Positions 8,001 through 17,239 of a stretch of 64,000 nt of DNA are shown one piece after another (the first letter of the stretch is position 1; every line of letters begins with the position of its first letter). The DNA comes from Lentibacillus sp. JNUCC-1 (GTDB taxonomy: Bacteria > Bacillota > Bacilli > Bacillales > Amphibacillaceae), in assembly GCF_009741735.1 (NCBI RefSeq), contig NZ_WHOH01000001.1:1116001-1180000 (forward strand), read 5' to 3'. The notes beneath the pieces were generated by a model, which saw nothing but the letters and a program-made list of their open reading frames with translations, did not search any database and was not told where the DNA came from. Both the position numbers and the translations under genes were made by a program.

Positions 8001-10179
8001 TATCTGTTGAGATGTACACAGTTCCAACGTCCCATCCAAACGGTGCCAGATGATACCATTGTTGAAAGCGTAATTTTGTACCATCTTCCACAAGCACTGG
8101 AGGCATCATAAGTGTCATATCGGTATCCATGTCGTAATTACCGTCTAGGTTTGTACCCATCACTTTTTTCCCGGAAGAAACACTGTCCGGCCCAAAAACG
8201 GGTTCTCCCCACTGCCATGTATCAAATGTTCCAAACGAATACCAGCCATCAGGATAACTTTCAAAGTCTTCGCTATATCCAGTTGTTACACCTTCTTTTA
8301 CTTCTGTCGTATAGACTTCACTCTTGACATTTCTGCCACTGAAATCTGCAATAGTCCATTGGTAGTCCATTTCGCTTCCTGAAATATCTTCCGGTGGAAC
8401 TACCACTTCATAAGATCCTTCCAAATGGTCTCCGTCGCTACGGTCACCTTTATAACTCTTTTTTGAGCCGTCTTCACTTGTCAGTGTCAACGTCACCTGA
8501 TTCACACTGATATTGTCAGACGCGTGAATAGAGAAATAAGCTTCTTCTCCTTTAAATAATATCTCACGTGGTTCATGGTCAAATGTCGGGTTTTCATTAT
8601 CAGACCCTTCTCCGACGATCTGTCCCTTGATCGTGCCGACACCCTCTTCCACTGCCTGCATGACAGTATTCGCATCCACTTGACCATATCCATAGCCGTT
8701 ATTGGGGGAATCTGGATATTCATCATCTGTCCTTGGGACAGCAGAGACCTTCAGTATGTCCTCAATAGCATCAACTGTCAGTTCTTCATCCGCCTGCTTC
8801 ATTAATGCTATGGTACCAGCAACAGCTGGTGCTGACATTGATGTACCATTCAATACTTTATATTCATATTCATCCCATGATTCGCCAGGATAGGCCGAAC
8901 GGATATTAACACCGGGAGCGGAAACATCCGGCTTTAATTCTCCTCCTTCTGTCGGTCCCCGCAATGAGAAGCTTGCCAGGTTGTCATCTTCGTCAGTAGC
9001 ACCAACAGCAATTGATTCTGGATAATTACCTGGTGAGGATATAGTGCCTGGGTCGGCTCCCATGAAAAGTGATGCATTGCCCGCTGAAAAAACAGGCACG
9101 ATGCCGACACTTTTCCACGATTGTACCATCGGACGGAACCAGTCATTATCGATCGGGTTACCTCCCCAGGAATTATTGACGATATCTGGCGCTTTTTCCG
9201 GGTGTGGGATACCGTTTTCATCCTTAGGGGCAAGAATCCATTCTGCAGCTTCCAGTATGTCGGAATCATTGCCGGTCCCCCCTGAGAATGCGCGTGCTGT
9301 AATCCATTTAGCGCTGGGGGCAACCCCTATTTTATTACTACCATCTGGCTCTTGACCAACCATGGTCCCCATTGTATGTGTCCCATGTCCATTTGAATCT
9401 ACCGGCACGCCTATGTTGGAAGTAGCGTCATGCCAGTTGAATTCATGGTTTGGATCATCTGGATGATCAGGGTCATACCCTCGATATTTTTCCTTCAGAG
9501 CTGGATGTGCCCAATCTACACCACTATCGATATTGGCTACGACGACTCCTTCACCATCGTAGCCTCTGTCCCATACTTCAGGGACGCCCATTCGCTCAAT
9601 GTTCCATGCCACATCTTCAGCAGCAGACTTTTCTGTTTTCTGTTGATCAGGTTGTTCTTCCGGGAGTATCAACTTTTTCTCTTCATCAAGAAGAACAGAT
9701 TTTACTTCAGAGAATTGAGCGATCTCCTCCATACTATCTACGTCACCGGTCACAGAAAATCCGTTGACGATATAATAACTGTTAAATGCTTTAACATGCT
9801 CATTTTTGGTTGCTTTCTCTAAATAGGCTTCTAGTCCCTTTTGAGTGGACTTTGATTTTTCCATTAAACTGCTTACAACTGTCTTTTGTTTCTTCACCTT
9901 TACTTCCGCTTTGGATAGACTTTGATTTTGTGCTCTAAGCTCGGTTTTATCAGCAATTTCATTGGTATCTACCTGATCTTTAAGTATAACGAGATATTGA
10001 ACAAAGTCGTCTTCAACAAATGCTTCCTGCAATTCGGGCTGAATAAAAGCTTTAAAATCATTTTCCTTCTGGCTTTTGGATTCTGCAAAAGTTACATAAG
10101 GCATCAGCTGACCAACCACGAGCACTACGATGAAAAATGACGATACATACCTGATCCATTGTTTCTTACGTCTGATCAA
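5050..10179 (-). CDS. Bacillopeptidase F-like S8 serine protease with three CWB2 repeats
   Basis: This 1709-aa secreted protease has a signal peptide (residues 1-32), an inhibitor-like propeptide (about 45-165) and a subtilisin domain. The catalytic triad is visible at about D218 (NIDSGVDW), H265 (NGHGTH) and S447 (NGTSMSAP), with N368 in SAGN as oxyanion residue. A jelly-roll/MAM-like domain follows (about 645-795, EDFESYPDGW to GWYIDDVKL). Then come two carboxypeptidase-regulatory-like beta domains, Ig-like modules (for example APELTIDSPDDGETI), and three CWB2 repeats (about 1415-1709; IAGDIRYDTA, IAGKDRFKTA, LAGQNRYETN). Start is TTG with GGGGAGG seven bases upstream. It is a paralogue of the 17240 protease. 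It probably acts on the cell surface, held by the wall polymer through CWB2. Its substrate is unknown. Confidence 0.92.
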   Translation of the reverse strand: MIRRKKQWIRYVSSFFIVVLVVGQLMPYVTFAESKSQKENDFKAFIQPELQEAFVEDDFVQYLVILKDQVDTNEIADKTELRAQNQSLSKAEVKVKKQKTVVSSLMEKSKSTQKGLEAYLEKATKNEHVKAFNSYYIVNGFSVTGDVDSMEEIAQFSEVKSVLLDEEKKLILPEEQPDQQKTEKSAAEDVAWNIERMGVPEVWDRGYDGEGVVVANIDSGVDWAHPALKEKYRGYDPDHPDDPNHEFNWHDATSNIGVPVDSNGHGTHTMGTMVGQEPDGSNKIGVAPSAKWITARAFSGGTGNDSDILEAAEWILAPKDENGIPHPEKAPDIVNNSWGGNPIDNDWFRPMVQSWKSVGIVPVFSAGNASLFMGADPGTISSPGNYPESIAVGATDEDDNLASFSLRGPTEGGELKPDVSAPGVNIRSAYPGESWDEYEYKVLNGTSMSAPAVAGTIALMKQADEELTVDAIEDILKVSAVPRTDDEYPDSPNNGYGYGQVDANTVMQAVEEGVGTIKGQIVGEGSDNENPTFDHEPREILFKGEEAYFSIHASDNISVNQVTLTLTSEDGSKKSYKGDRSDGDHLEGSYEVVVPPEDISGSEMDYQWTIADFSGRNVKSEVYTTEVKEGVTTGYSEDFESYPDGWYSFGTFDTWQWGEPVFGPDSVSSGKKVMGTNLDGNYDMDTDMTLMMPPVLVEDGTKLRFQQWYHLAPFGWDVGTVYISTDKENWDALLEIQDENQNWHEVGIDLSDYAGKKVYIGFNLTSLDNERPGWYIDDVKLVNDKTSETEVTEEGETGVSLREGEKSFPITSSQNNDILPLDATVQVEETGWKTKADPQNGEFTIHHKPGEYTLSINAYGYESVTETVSLSSRGTISPEISMKAMQKQTITGKITDQFGNGVDQAQIFLLEDDQIKPVNSAPDGTYKLEAYEGEYTLQVYAKGFYKGSKTITIKPGENLDLNLQLTPFYTNDDSEIKYDNGSYGKNLAMGKKGSGFAVKMSLKEGEEMAMLKGAKLQFWADHVPVPGGDDIVISVYDATGENGSPGNKIAGPYEAKAERDLYSWTEVDLSDKGIVVEGDFYILYTQYADYPYVPGFVADGDKDNATGRSWDYFGGQWFQAEDDVGNYMIRSVVDYGDDAPNLEKPVINKPEFGELTNDASIELAGDATPDSAIEITNNGENIGETEVDSAGQFTLNVDLDEGENKLRAIAVSGGTPVAASDPVSLVLDTKAPELTIDSPDDGETINEDTVLVKGTVSDDHLDWVRVNDEKAEPENGTFEVEVALKEGENKITAEAMDKAGNSSENSITVVYEKGNIGEISPLDDQHVFAGEEVAVSFESNTEGGDASFKIALPAALQSENATDHAMVETKPGFYEGTWNVPEHLHVEGAVIEVQVTSEEGVLATGTAEGRVYVTEETIDRIAGDIRYDTAIEISKKGWDETETVILARGTEYADALAGAPLAHKLDAPILLTPTDELWGAAMEEIDRLGTSKAIILGGSNAVSDNVVSELEDNGLDVERIAGKDRFKTAEKIARRMAPDGAKKVAIVNGMDYPDALTVASHAAESGMPILLAKSEWMAESTVDTITDLDATKSIVVGGTQVIEDELLNELPAPLRLAGQNRYETNIAVNEHFGVDNAHMYVATGREYADALTGAVLAAKDNSTVLLVHEQVPEEVATYIQEQHVKRLSIFGGQNAISKGVFSELKKMLQ

Positions 10180-10509
10180 AATAAATCCTCCCCTTTGTAG
10201 ATGGTACGCTAGCCGAACTGCATTCTGGCAATTATAATGAGCAACAATTAGATAAGTATCCCACCTTTCTATAATTGTAATATAATAAACTTCTAAAATT
10301 CACTCTATCATAATACCTTTGTCAATTTCAGTCGAATCTTGCAGAATATAGTAAATTATTTAAAATGATGATAAAGTCCTAATACATATATTGAAAGATA
10401 TTGTTTGATGAGGAGCTTGGCCGTTATTAGCTAATCAATTGATGCTTGGCACTAAAACGATGTAAGTATCGCCAAATGGTGTCGTGCACATTTTGCAGAA
10501 TCAATGTTG
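10180..10509. other. Spacer between protease genes, no gene seen
   Basis: This AT-rich spacer lies upstream of the 5050 protease and must contain its promoter. I found no convincing ORF or confident -35/-10 pair. GGGGAGG immediately before the TTG start is the only clear signal. Confidence 0.4.
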
Positions 10510-10830
10510 ACATATACTTACTTCGAACAAGTTTACTTGGCTTATGGCAGCACGGATCTCCGAAAATCCATCGACAGCTAAGCAGTTAATCCGCAAATGG
10601 GACAGAACCTATGGGCACCAGTCAACACCACGCTGGTTGCTTGATGGTATACTTTTGCTTCCATTCTATCCTTTTGTCTTTAAGAGGCATCGCATAACCT
10701 GAGTAATGATCTAAGAAGATTATCTCATCGATGCTCTTGGTTTAAAAAGTGCATTCTATTTGACCCTTGCTGCGTTAAAGTAGATATCAGAAGAACCCCT
10801 TTCTGTTGGTTTTGGCTATCGCTTTAACTA
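10510..10830 (+). pseudogene. Degenerate IS66-family TnpB remnant
   Basis: The reading YLAYGSTDLRKSID near 10525-10570 matches the start of IS66 accessory protein TnpB, which typically reads YxxxGxTDMRKSID. Further on, shifted frames give weakly similar pieces, including a terminal ISEE-P-S-GFGYRF stretch that could correspond to the usual ISxxxLxWLLDGL end. Many stops and shifts are present. Only the first segment is strong evidence, so the extent is approximate. Confidence 0.5.
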
Positions 10831-10945
10831 ACAGAAAACGTATTTCTCTTTCATTTATTGGCGCACTTTTAACCGAATCACCTTCCCCGCAATTAAGCGA
10901 TTCACCATGATCAAATCTTTCTGTAAATATTCCAGGTACTAAATG

Positions 10946-10986
10946 CATTTAAAAGAGACTGCCGAAGAACGGCAGTCTCTTTTAAA
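10946..10986. terminator. Strong bidirectional terminator
   Basis: AAAAGAGACTGCCG and CGGCAGTCTCTTTT form a long stem around a four-base loop, flanked by A and T runs on both sides. It lies just beyond the stop of the 10993 gene on the minus strand. Confidence 0.92.
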
Positions 10987-10992
10987 ATTTAG

Positions 10993-13900
10993 TTACTTTT
11001 GGAGAAGTTTGCTTAGCTCGACTTCTATTTCTGGATCAATTGCAGCCGTACCACCAATAATGGTCAAGGTATTGAATCCTTGTTCAGATACGAAATCTTT
11101 TACGGTTTCTGGCACAATGTTCCCTACCAGAATTGTACCTGTTCCTTCTTTGGCTGCCAATGCAGCTGCTGATAGGGCATCAGGGTAATCCATTCCAGTT
11201 GTAACATTATAATGTTTTGAATCGACTCCAAAATGTTCAGCTACTTCAACTGCTGTGCTAAAACGATCTTTACCAGATACTCTGTATGCATTAGGAACTT
11301 CGGCAGCAACGGAGTCAGATACTGCTACAGTACCACCAACTACCAATGTTTTATTTACGCCTAATTCATACATTGCTTTTTTAGTGGCTTTGGATAAGGT
11401 GTCATCCTTTGTGAGCAAGATTGGCAATCCCTGATCTGCTGCATGTGAAGCAACTGATAAAGCGTCAGGGAAGTTATAACCATTTACAAGCACGACTTCC
11501 GAAGCTGAACCGCCTGTTATTTCATTAGCAATTTCAGTTGCTGTTTCAGTGCGGTCTTTTCCTGAAATGCGAGTTACTTTAATTCCTTCTTTTTTCAATT
11601 GCTTCCCAACATCTGCACTTATTGCACCCTCTCCTCCAAGGAGATAAACTGTTTTAGCGCCGAGTCTTTCGATTTCAGCCTTAGTCACAGGGGAAAGTGC
11701 GTCTGTTTTGGTCAGCAATAAAGGTGCATCATTTTGTTTAGCCAACGGGACACCCGCTAATGCATCGGCATAATCATCACCGCGCGCCAATACAACTGCA
11801 TCCGCTTTGTCCCAACCTTCTTTGCTGACTTCAACAGCAGTGTCATAACGACTTTCACCTGAAACGCGTGAAACACGATCTTCACCTGACTCAGCACGGT
11901 AAACCGTAACCTCTTCAGTTGTTACATGCCCGGCAAGATCTGTCAGTTCAAGATCAAAAGTGTTCTTACCAGGTTCAAGATCTACTTCCGTTTCAACTGT
12001 TGTGCTGAACTGATTCATTTGATTCTCAGCCATTTCGTTATAGAAGACTTCACTGCCGTTAACTTTCAGACGCAACTCCTCAAAGTTGTCAGTGATGAGT
12101 GATTCAAGTGTAATTTTAGCTGTGTCATGCTCTACATAATCAGGCGCCTTTGTTTCAAGTGTTGGCGGTGTACTATCTACAAAGATTGTCCGGCTGTTCG
12201 CCAGTTTCGTTACGTTACCATTGATATCAGTAGCTGTAATATGAATTGGGTGAACACCGTCTTCAAATTCAACTTCTGCCTCAAACAAATATGTCCCGCC
12301 ACCAAACGATTCGAGTTCTACCGGTTCACCTTCAACAGTTACTTCGGAGATTCCACTGTCATCGGAGACAAGACCTAACACATATACGAGATTGTCAGAC
12401 ATAACTTCAAATGTTCCGGGCACATATATCTCAATAACAGGGCCTTCTCCGTCACCCACAACATGTGCTGTAGAATTGCCTGCAAAGTCTACAGCCAGTA
12501 TTGCGACCTCCGTATTGTCTGAGATAAGTGATTCATCTAGCTCCACTTGTTTCGTATCAGATCCATAAATCGGTTTTAACGCGTCGCCATCTATCATTAC
12601 TTGGTAATAAGCAACACCAGATCCATCATCTTTTGCTTCAACATTGAGAGTAGTCCCGTCTAGCGAAGCTTCAACTGTAGGTGCTTGAGTATCAACCGTG
12701 ACTGGGACTTTAAGTGATTGCGCTTCTTTGTCAGGGAAATCAATGGCCGTTTTTATTTCAAAATAGTACTGACCATCTTCAGCTGTTTCCCCATTAATCT
12801 TGCCATCCCATCTAATTGAAGGGTCAAATCTATAGGCTTCCCCAATACCTCGGTCAAAATAATTTTTCCTGACCTCGTTCTCTGAGAGCAACTTCCGTAC
12901 CACTTTGCCATCTTGATTCAGAATATTGTATTCTACTGTTTTAGCGTTACGCAAGTAAGATAATACTGGAATGATTTGATCATGTTCGCCGTTTCCATCA
13001 GGCGAAATAGCGATTTTTTCAGTTTTACGCTCTTCGCTAACTGGATCATATCCTAGAGTATAGTAACCATCGGCGCCTTCATATACTAAGGTTCCTTCTT
13101 CATAGAAAGAATCATTATCGTCATAAGCAAGCTTATCAAGCACTGGTGGAGCGTTCCAATCTCCTTTGAAACCTACGTAAGGAACACTTAACTCGGGTTC
13201 ACATCATCAGAGTCTGTCAAAGTGACATAACCTTCCACAAAGTATCCATTTGTGAAGATTTCTTCTGGTTTTACCGGATCTGCTCCAGGTTCACTGAAGA
13301 CCTTTGCTTCGGATAGATCTACTTGAACATCAACCGTAACAGAACCATTGGCAGGTACTTCGACTGTTTCCTTGCCATTATTTAAGTTCACTTTAGCACC
13401 CACAACTTCTTGAGCTTCAAGCTTATCCAACTCACCACTCAGAAAAGCATTCCCGAGCACCCCATTAAAAGCAAAGTCAGTTTGGACATTTGCTGCAAGG
13501 TCATATGATACAGCTTCATCCGTAAGGTTTTTAGCCTCAAGTGTCATACTGAATTGGTCACCGACTTCTTTCAATGCGACTTTCGCTTCACCCGTTTGCT
13601 TTTCAGTTACAACTACAGGTGTTTTAATAGCAGAATGCAGTTGCATCAGACCGGCCCCTTGTCTACGTGGCGAATAAGGATTATCTTGTTCAAGAACCGA
13701 CTGGGCATATCCTTTGTCGTTAACGACTTCAGATGTGTTCATCAAAAGGTTTTTAGCCATTTCAACTCTGGCCCGATGATCAAGATTGAACGCTTCGTCT
13801 ACACGTTGCAAAACAAGGGCAGAACCTCCTGCCACATGAGGTGCAGCCATAGATGTTCCACTCATGACACCATATTGATCATCTTGAAGTGTCGATAAAA

Positions 13901-15593
13901 TGTTTCCACCTGGGGCAGTAATCTCTGGCTTGAAATCAAGATCCGGTGTAAGACCCCAAGAAGTGAAGTCGGACATCTGTCCTGCTGTCGGATTTTGAAT
14001 TTTAACTGTTTCATCCCCAAAGGTAATGGTAACTTCACTGTCATTTTCCAACTGCTCAGCCAATAAAACACCGTCGGATTTTAACATAAACATCTGAGGT
14101 ATATTTATTGTATCCTCTGTCGCCATATTTACAATTCCATCGGTGTTGTTGTAAATAATAGCGCCAGCAGCACCTGCAGCTTGTGCATTTAAAGTCTTCT
14201 CAGTAAATGCATACTCTCCGCGCTGAATCAATGCGAATTTACCGTTGAAATTCTTGCCTTCGAAATCTTCAACGCTCCCTAAACCTGCATCTAAAAGCTG
14301 AAAAGTATTTTGCTCAAGATCAAAAGGATGTATATTACCTGCGGATAAATATCCTGCTTTGCCTTTTTCTTCTCCATATCCATATGTCAAAGCTTCCAAA
14401 TCTATGAACTCATTTTCCAACGAAGCTACTTGCAATGAGTCATGCGAAACACCTGGAGCTCCAACAACACCTATATCTGGATTCGTAACATAAGGGTTCC
14501 AGTGCCCATTCCCTAAATGCGCCGAATTCCCAGCTGAGATTGACATAATAACACCATTTTCAACTGCTCTTTTCACGGCCTGTTGTTCGGGAGAATCTGA
14601 ATCAACAAATGCTGCTGTAGAGCCTAGGCTCATATTAAGAGCGTCAGCACCCATTTGGATGGCATCATCAATCGCTTTAATATAAATATCACCCCAAGTT
14701 GATCCCATTTGTGGATCATTTCCAAAAACCTTCAACGCAAGTAACTGAGCTTCAGGGGCAACACCTTTAATACCACCGTTGTCTTCATCCCCGTTTGCTC
14801 CCACCGTCCCCGAAACATGCATGCCGTGCATAGAAGCTTCAGGACCAATGTCGCGAATCTCATAACTTTCATCCATATAGTTGTATCCATATGGAATTTT
14901 ATCTGTAAAGAACTTTCCGGGATAATTACCGGATGCAACTTTTTCTTCTGTCAGCTTAGCCTTAGATGGGTCTGTAAGCACCATGTCTTTATGAGTGGGA
15001 TCAATGCCTGTGTCAATAACACCAACAACCATCCCCTCACCATCATACCCATATTCGTCCCATGTACGCTGAGCTTGAACAAGCTCTTTACTGTATTTCA
15101 TTTCCGGTTCGACGATTGGACGCTCATACTCGGTTGCCACTGTAACGCTTGTTACGCCTGGTAGCTTTTCAATTCGTTTCGAATCTCCATATTCAACAAT
15201 ACCACTGAACCCATTAAATACAGTCGTAAAACTTTGTTCATATTCCACTTTAACTTTCTTATTCGCTATATTTTCCTTAACATTCTGCTGAGTCTTGAGT
15301 GCTTTTTCCTGCAGGTCAGTTTTTTGGGACTCAGCTAAACTGCTGAATTTCTTCCCTTTCTCGGTTGCGTATGTAATCGCAGGATTACCCTCAACCTCAA
15401 CTATCACTCGTACCTTTTCATCATCATTATACTTTTCATCATTCTCGTTCCCCATGAATTTTTGCTTGTTATTAACGATTTCACTTTTCTTTGATGATGC
15501 ATTTTTCGAAAGTGAACCAGTAGCAGCAAAGGTGCTATTGGAAAACACAAGCATAAACGCTAATAACAATACAAGTATTCTCTTAATCTTCAA
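10993..15593 (-). pseudogene. Lactocepin/C5a-peptidase-like S8 protease with three CWB2 repeats, interrupted by one -1 frameshift
   Basis: Two adjacent frames form one protein of about 1,530 aa. The first frame (15593-13188, 801 aa) has a signal peptide, a propeptide and an S8 domain with catalytic D194 (VIDTGIDPTH), H256 (MHGMHVSG) and S581 (SGTSMAAPH). A PA domain is inserted at about 430-530. The frame ends at DDVNPS-stop. One base added near 13194 (CCGAG to CCGGAG) continues into PELSVPYVGFKGDWNAPP, the start of the Fn3-like domain of this protease class, and on to Ig-like modules and three CWB2 repeats (13143-10993). The HGMHV form of the histidine motif points to the lactocepin/C5a peptidase subgroup. 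Start is TTG after AGGAGGGG. It may be intact in the cell if the shift is a sequencing error. Confidence 0.85.
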
Positions 15594-15659
15594 ACGACTT
15601 CCCCTCCTATTTTTTAAATTTTTAGATATTTTAGCTACTAACCTCCTCTCTATTTACGA

Positions 15660-16211
15660 TTGATAATAGTATAGTAGATTTTTCCATTATAGTCAAACGA
15701 TTTAATCAATTAAGAATGACACATTAAGTCTGATTGGACCTAAAATTCGAGCCCTATTTATTGCATTATTCGACAAATGTCTGCAATCTTATAAGTTTCT
15801 TTTTCAATTCTGATCTTGCATAGAGCAGTAGGGTGGTTAATTTAATGTTCATTCGAAAAAAGAAAATAAACTATAAAGTTGCAATGAACACTACGATGGC
15901 CCTGAATCCATTTAATTGATGGATATTAAGGTAGACTCAATCGATGGAAGATGCACGTCGGAGAAAGCAATTCACGCTTACACATATAAAGTTATAAAAG
16001 TAAAAAGCGAGAAGGTTGGCATTGAAACAATAGGAATGGAGGTGGCTTGGAGTGGCTTTTCCATAAAAGCCTAAAGGGGTAGACAATAATAGTCATAAGC
16101 CGTGAAATATAACTGAGTTTTAAGCAGCGACTATCACTAAGCTGCCTTTAAAATAAATGATTAATCTAGTGATAGCCATTATAGACAACACTCACTCAAA
16201 AATATTCTGTT
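15660..16211. other. Spacer, nothing recognised
   Basis: About 550 bases of AT-rich sequence between the interrupted protease and the BsuPI-domain gene. No ORF, RNA gene or repeat stands out on either strand. Confidence 0.4.
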
Positions 16212-16723
16212 CTACTTCACTGAAATTTCAATACTAGATCCCTTGTTACCATATCCTTTTGCAGCCAGTTTAGCCGTTAACGTATATTCACCGGGATCGA
16301 GTTCAGGTAATTTAAGTTTAAATGTTTCCGCTTCCCCTGATCCCAAGTCGATATACTGAAGGACTTGGAGATATGATTTTCCTTTCGAATCCCGATATAC
16401 TTCATTACCGTTTTCGTCAGTGATATAAAAATCGTATTTCATACTAGAGCTAAATTCCAATTTCACTCTTTTGGCGCTGTCATTTTTCACTGTATAATTA
16501 ATAGTTCGTATTCCGTCACTCTTCTCATTGTTCTCTTTAAGTATAAAGATCAGCTTATGACTATTCTGCTGACCTTCTCCAGGATTAAAGCGCTGTTTCA
16601 TCTGCTGATCATTCCTTTTTTTAGTGTTAAATCAGACTTGTTATCTCCGTTATTAAAAACCAAGAAGTACGCACCAATGACTATAACAAGTAAGATTACC
16701 AATCCAACCATAAATCTATTCAT
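16212..16723 (-). pseudogene. Membrane-anchored BsuPI (IPI-type protease inhibitor) domain protein, -1 shift in a poly-A run
   Basis: The ATG at 16723 begins MNRFMVGLVILLVIVIGAYF, a single hydrophobic anchor or signal, and the frame stops after 42 codons. Changing the A7 run (16616-16622 on the plus strand) to A8 joins it to the downstream frame. That frame carries a BsuPI/intracellular proteinase inhibitor domain: INYTVKNDSAKRVKLEF, KYDFYITDENGNEVYRDS, SYLQVLQYIDLGSGE, LDPGEYTLTAKLA. The joined protein is about 170 aa. The classic IPI of B. subtilis is cytoplasmic and lacks a membrane segment, so an exported form inside a cluster of secreted subtilases is unusual. The inhibitor role is inferred from the domain; other BsuPI-domain proteins have no proven function. 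Confidence 0.72.
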
Positions 16724-17160
16724 TAAATACACCTCATTTGTGTGTCCTTACAGGAAAAGCATGTGATCCTTTGTGAAATGAAAATATCTTGAGAATTATA
16801 AGGTAGAGGGCCATCCAAATCTAAGACCAATTCAACTCGACAGGAGGAGGGGTCTTATCTATTAAACTATAGGACAAAGCTGCTTGGAAAATCAATCGGA
16901 TTAAATTGTATACTATTTCATAAAAGTACTGAGTTTCAAACACAAACATATCAAGCTTTTAATTTAACGTAATCTCATACCCTATGGTATTCCTTTTCCA
17001 TTTGGATGTAAAATTTTTTTAGATAGGGTGTATGTTTGTGCTTTCTCAAATATTGTGGGCGACAAGCAACAAACCTTCTTTATGAAATACAGCTTGCTAT
17101 CATTCAATAAATGAAAATGTTTATTTTCGGAACTAATTCAACGTATATTTCTATGACATG
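16724..17160. other. Spacer, nothing recognised
   Basis: AT-rich spacer upstream of the BsuPI-domain gene. It must hold that gene's promoter, but I could not pick a convincing one. No ORF or repeat is supported. Confidence 0.4.
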
Positions 17161-17186
17161 AAAAACTGCCCCTATATAAGGGGCAG
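17161..17186 (-). terminator. Terminator of the 17240 protease gene
   Basis: Read on the minus strand, CTGCCCC and GGGGCAG pair around a short AT loop and are followed by T5. Confidence 0.88.
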
Positions 17187-17239
17187 AAATGTCTGAGCTC
17201 GTTTAAATCACTCTCATGTAAGCAATTTCAAGTGAAAAA

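Noticed and set aside
5256..10140. Numerous frames of 60-130 codons inside the large proteases on the opposite strand
   Set aside because: They are shadows of the repetitive, acidic protease genes, without ribosome sites or motifs.
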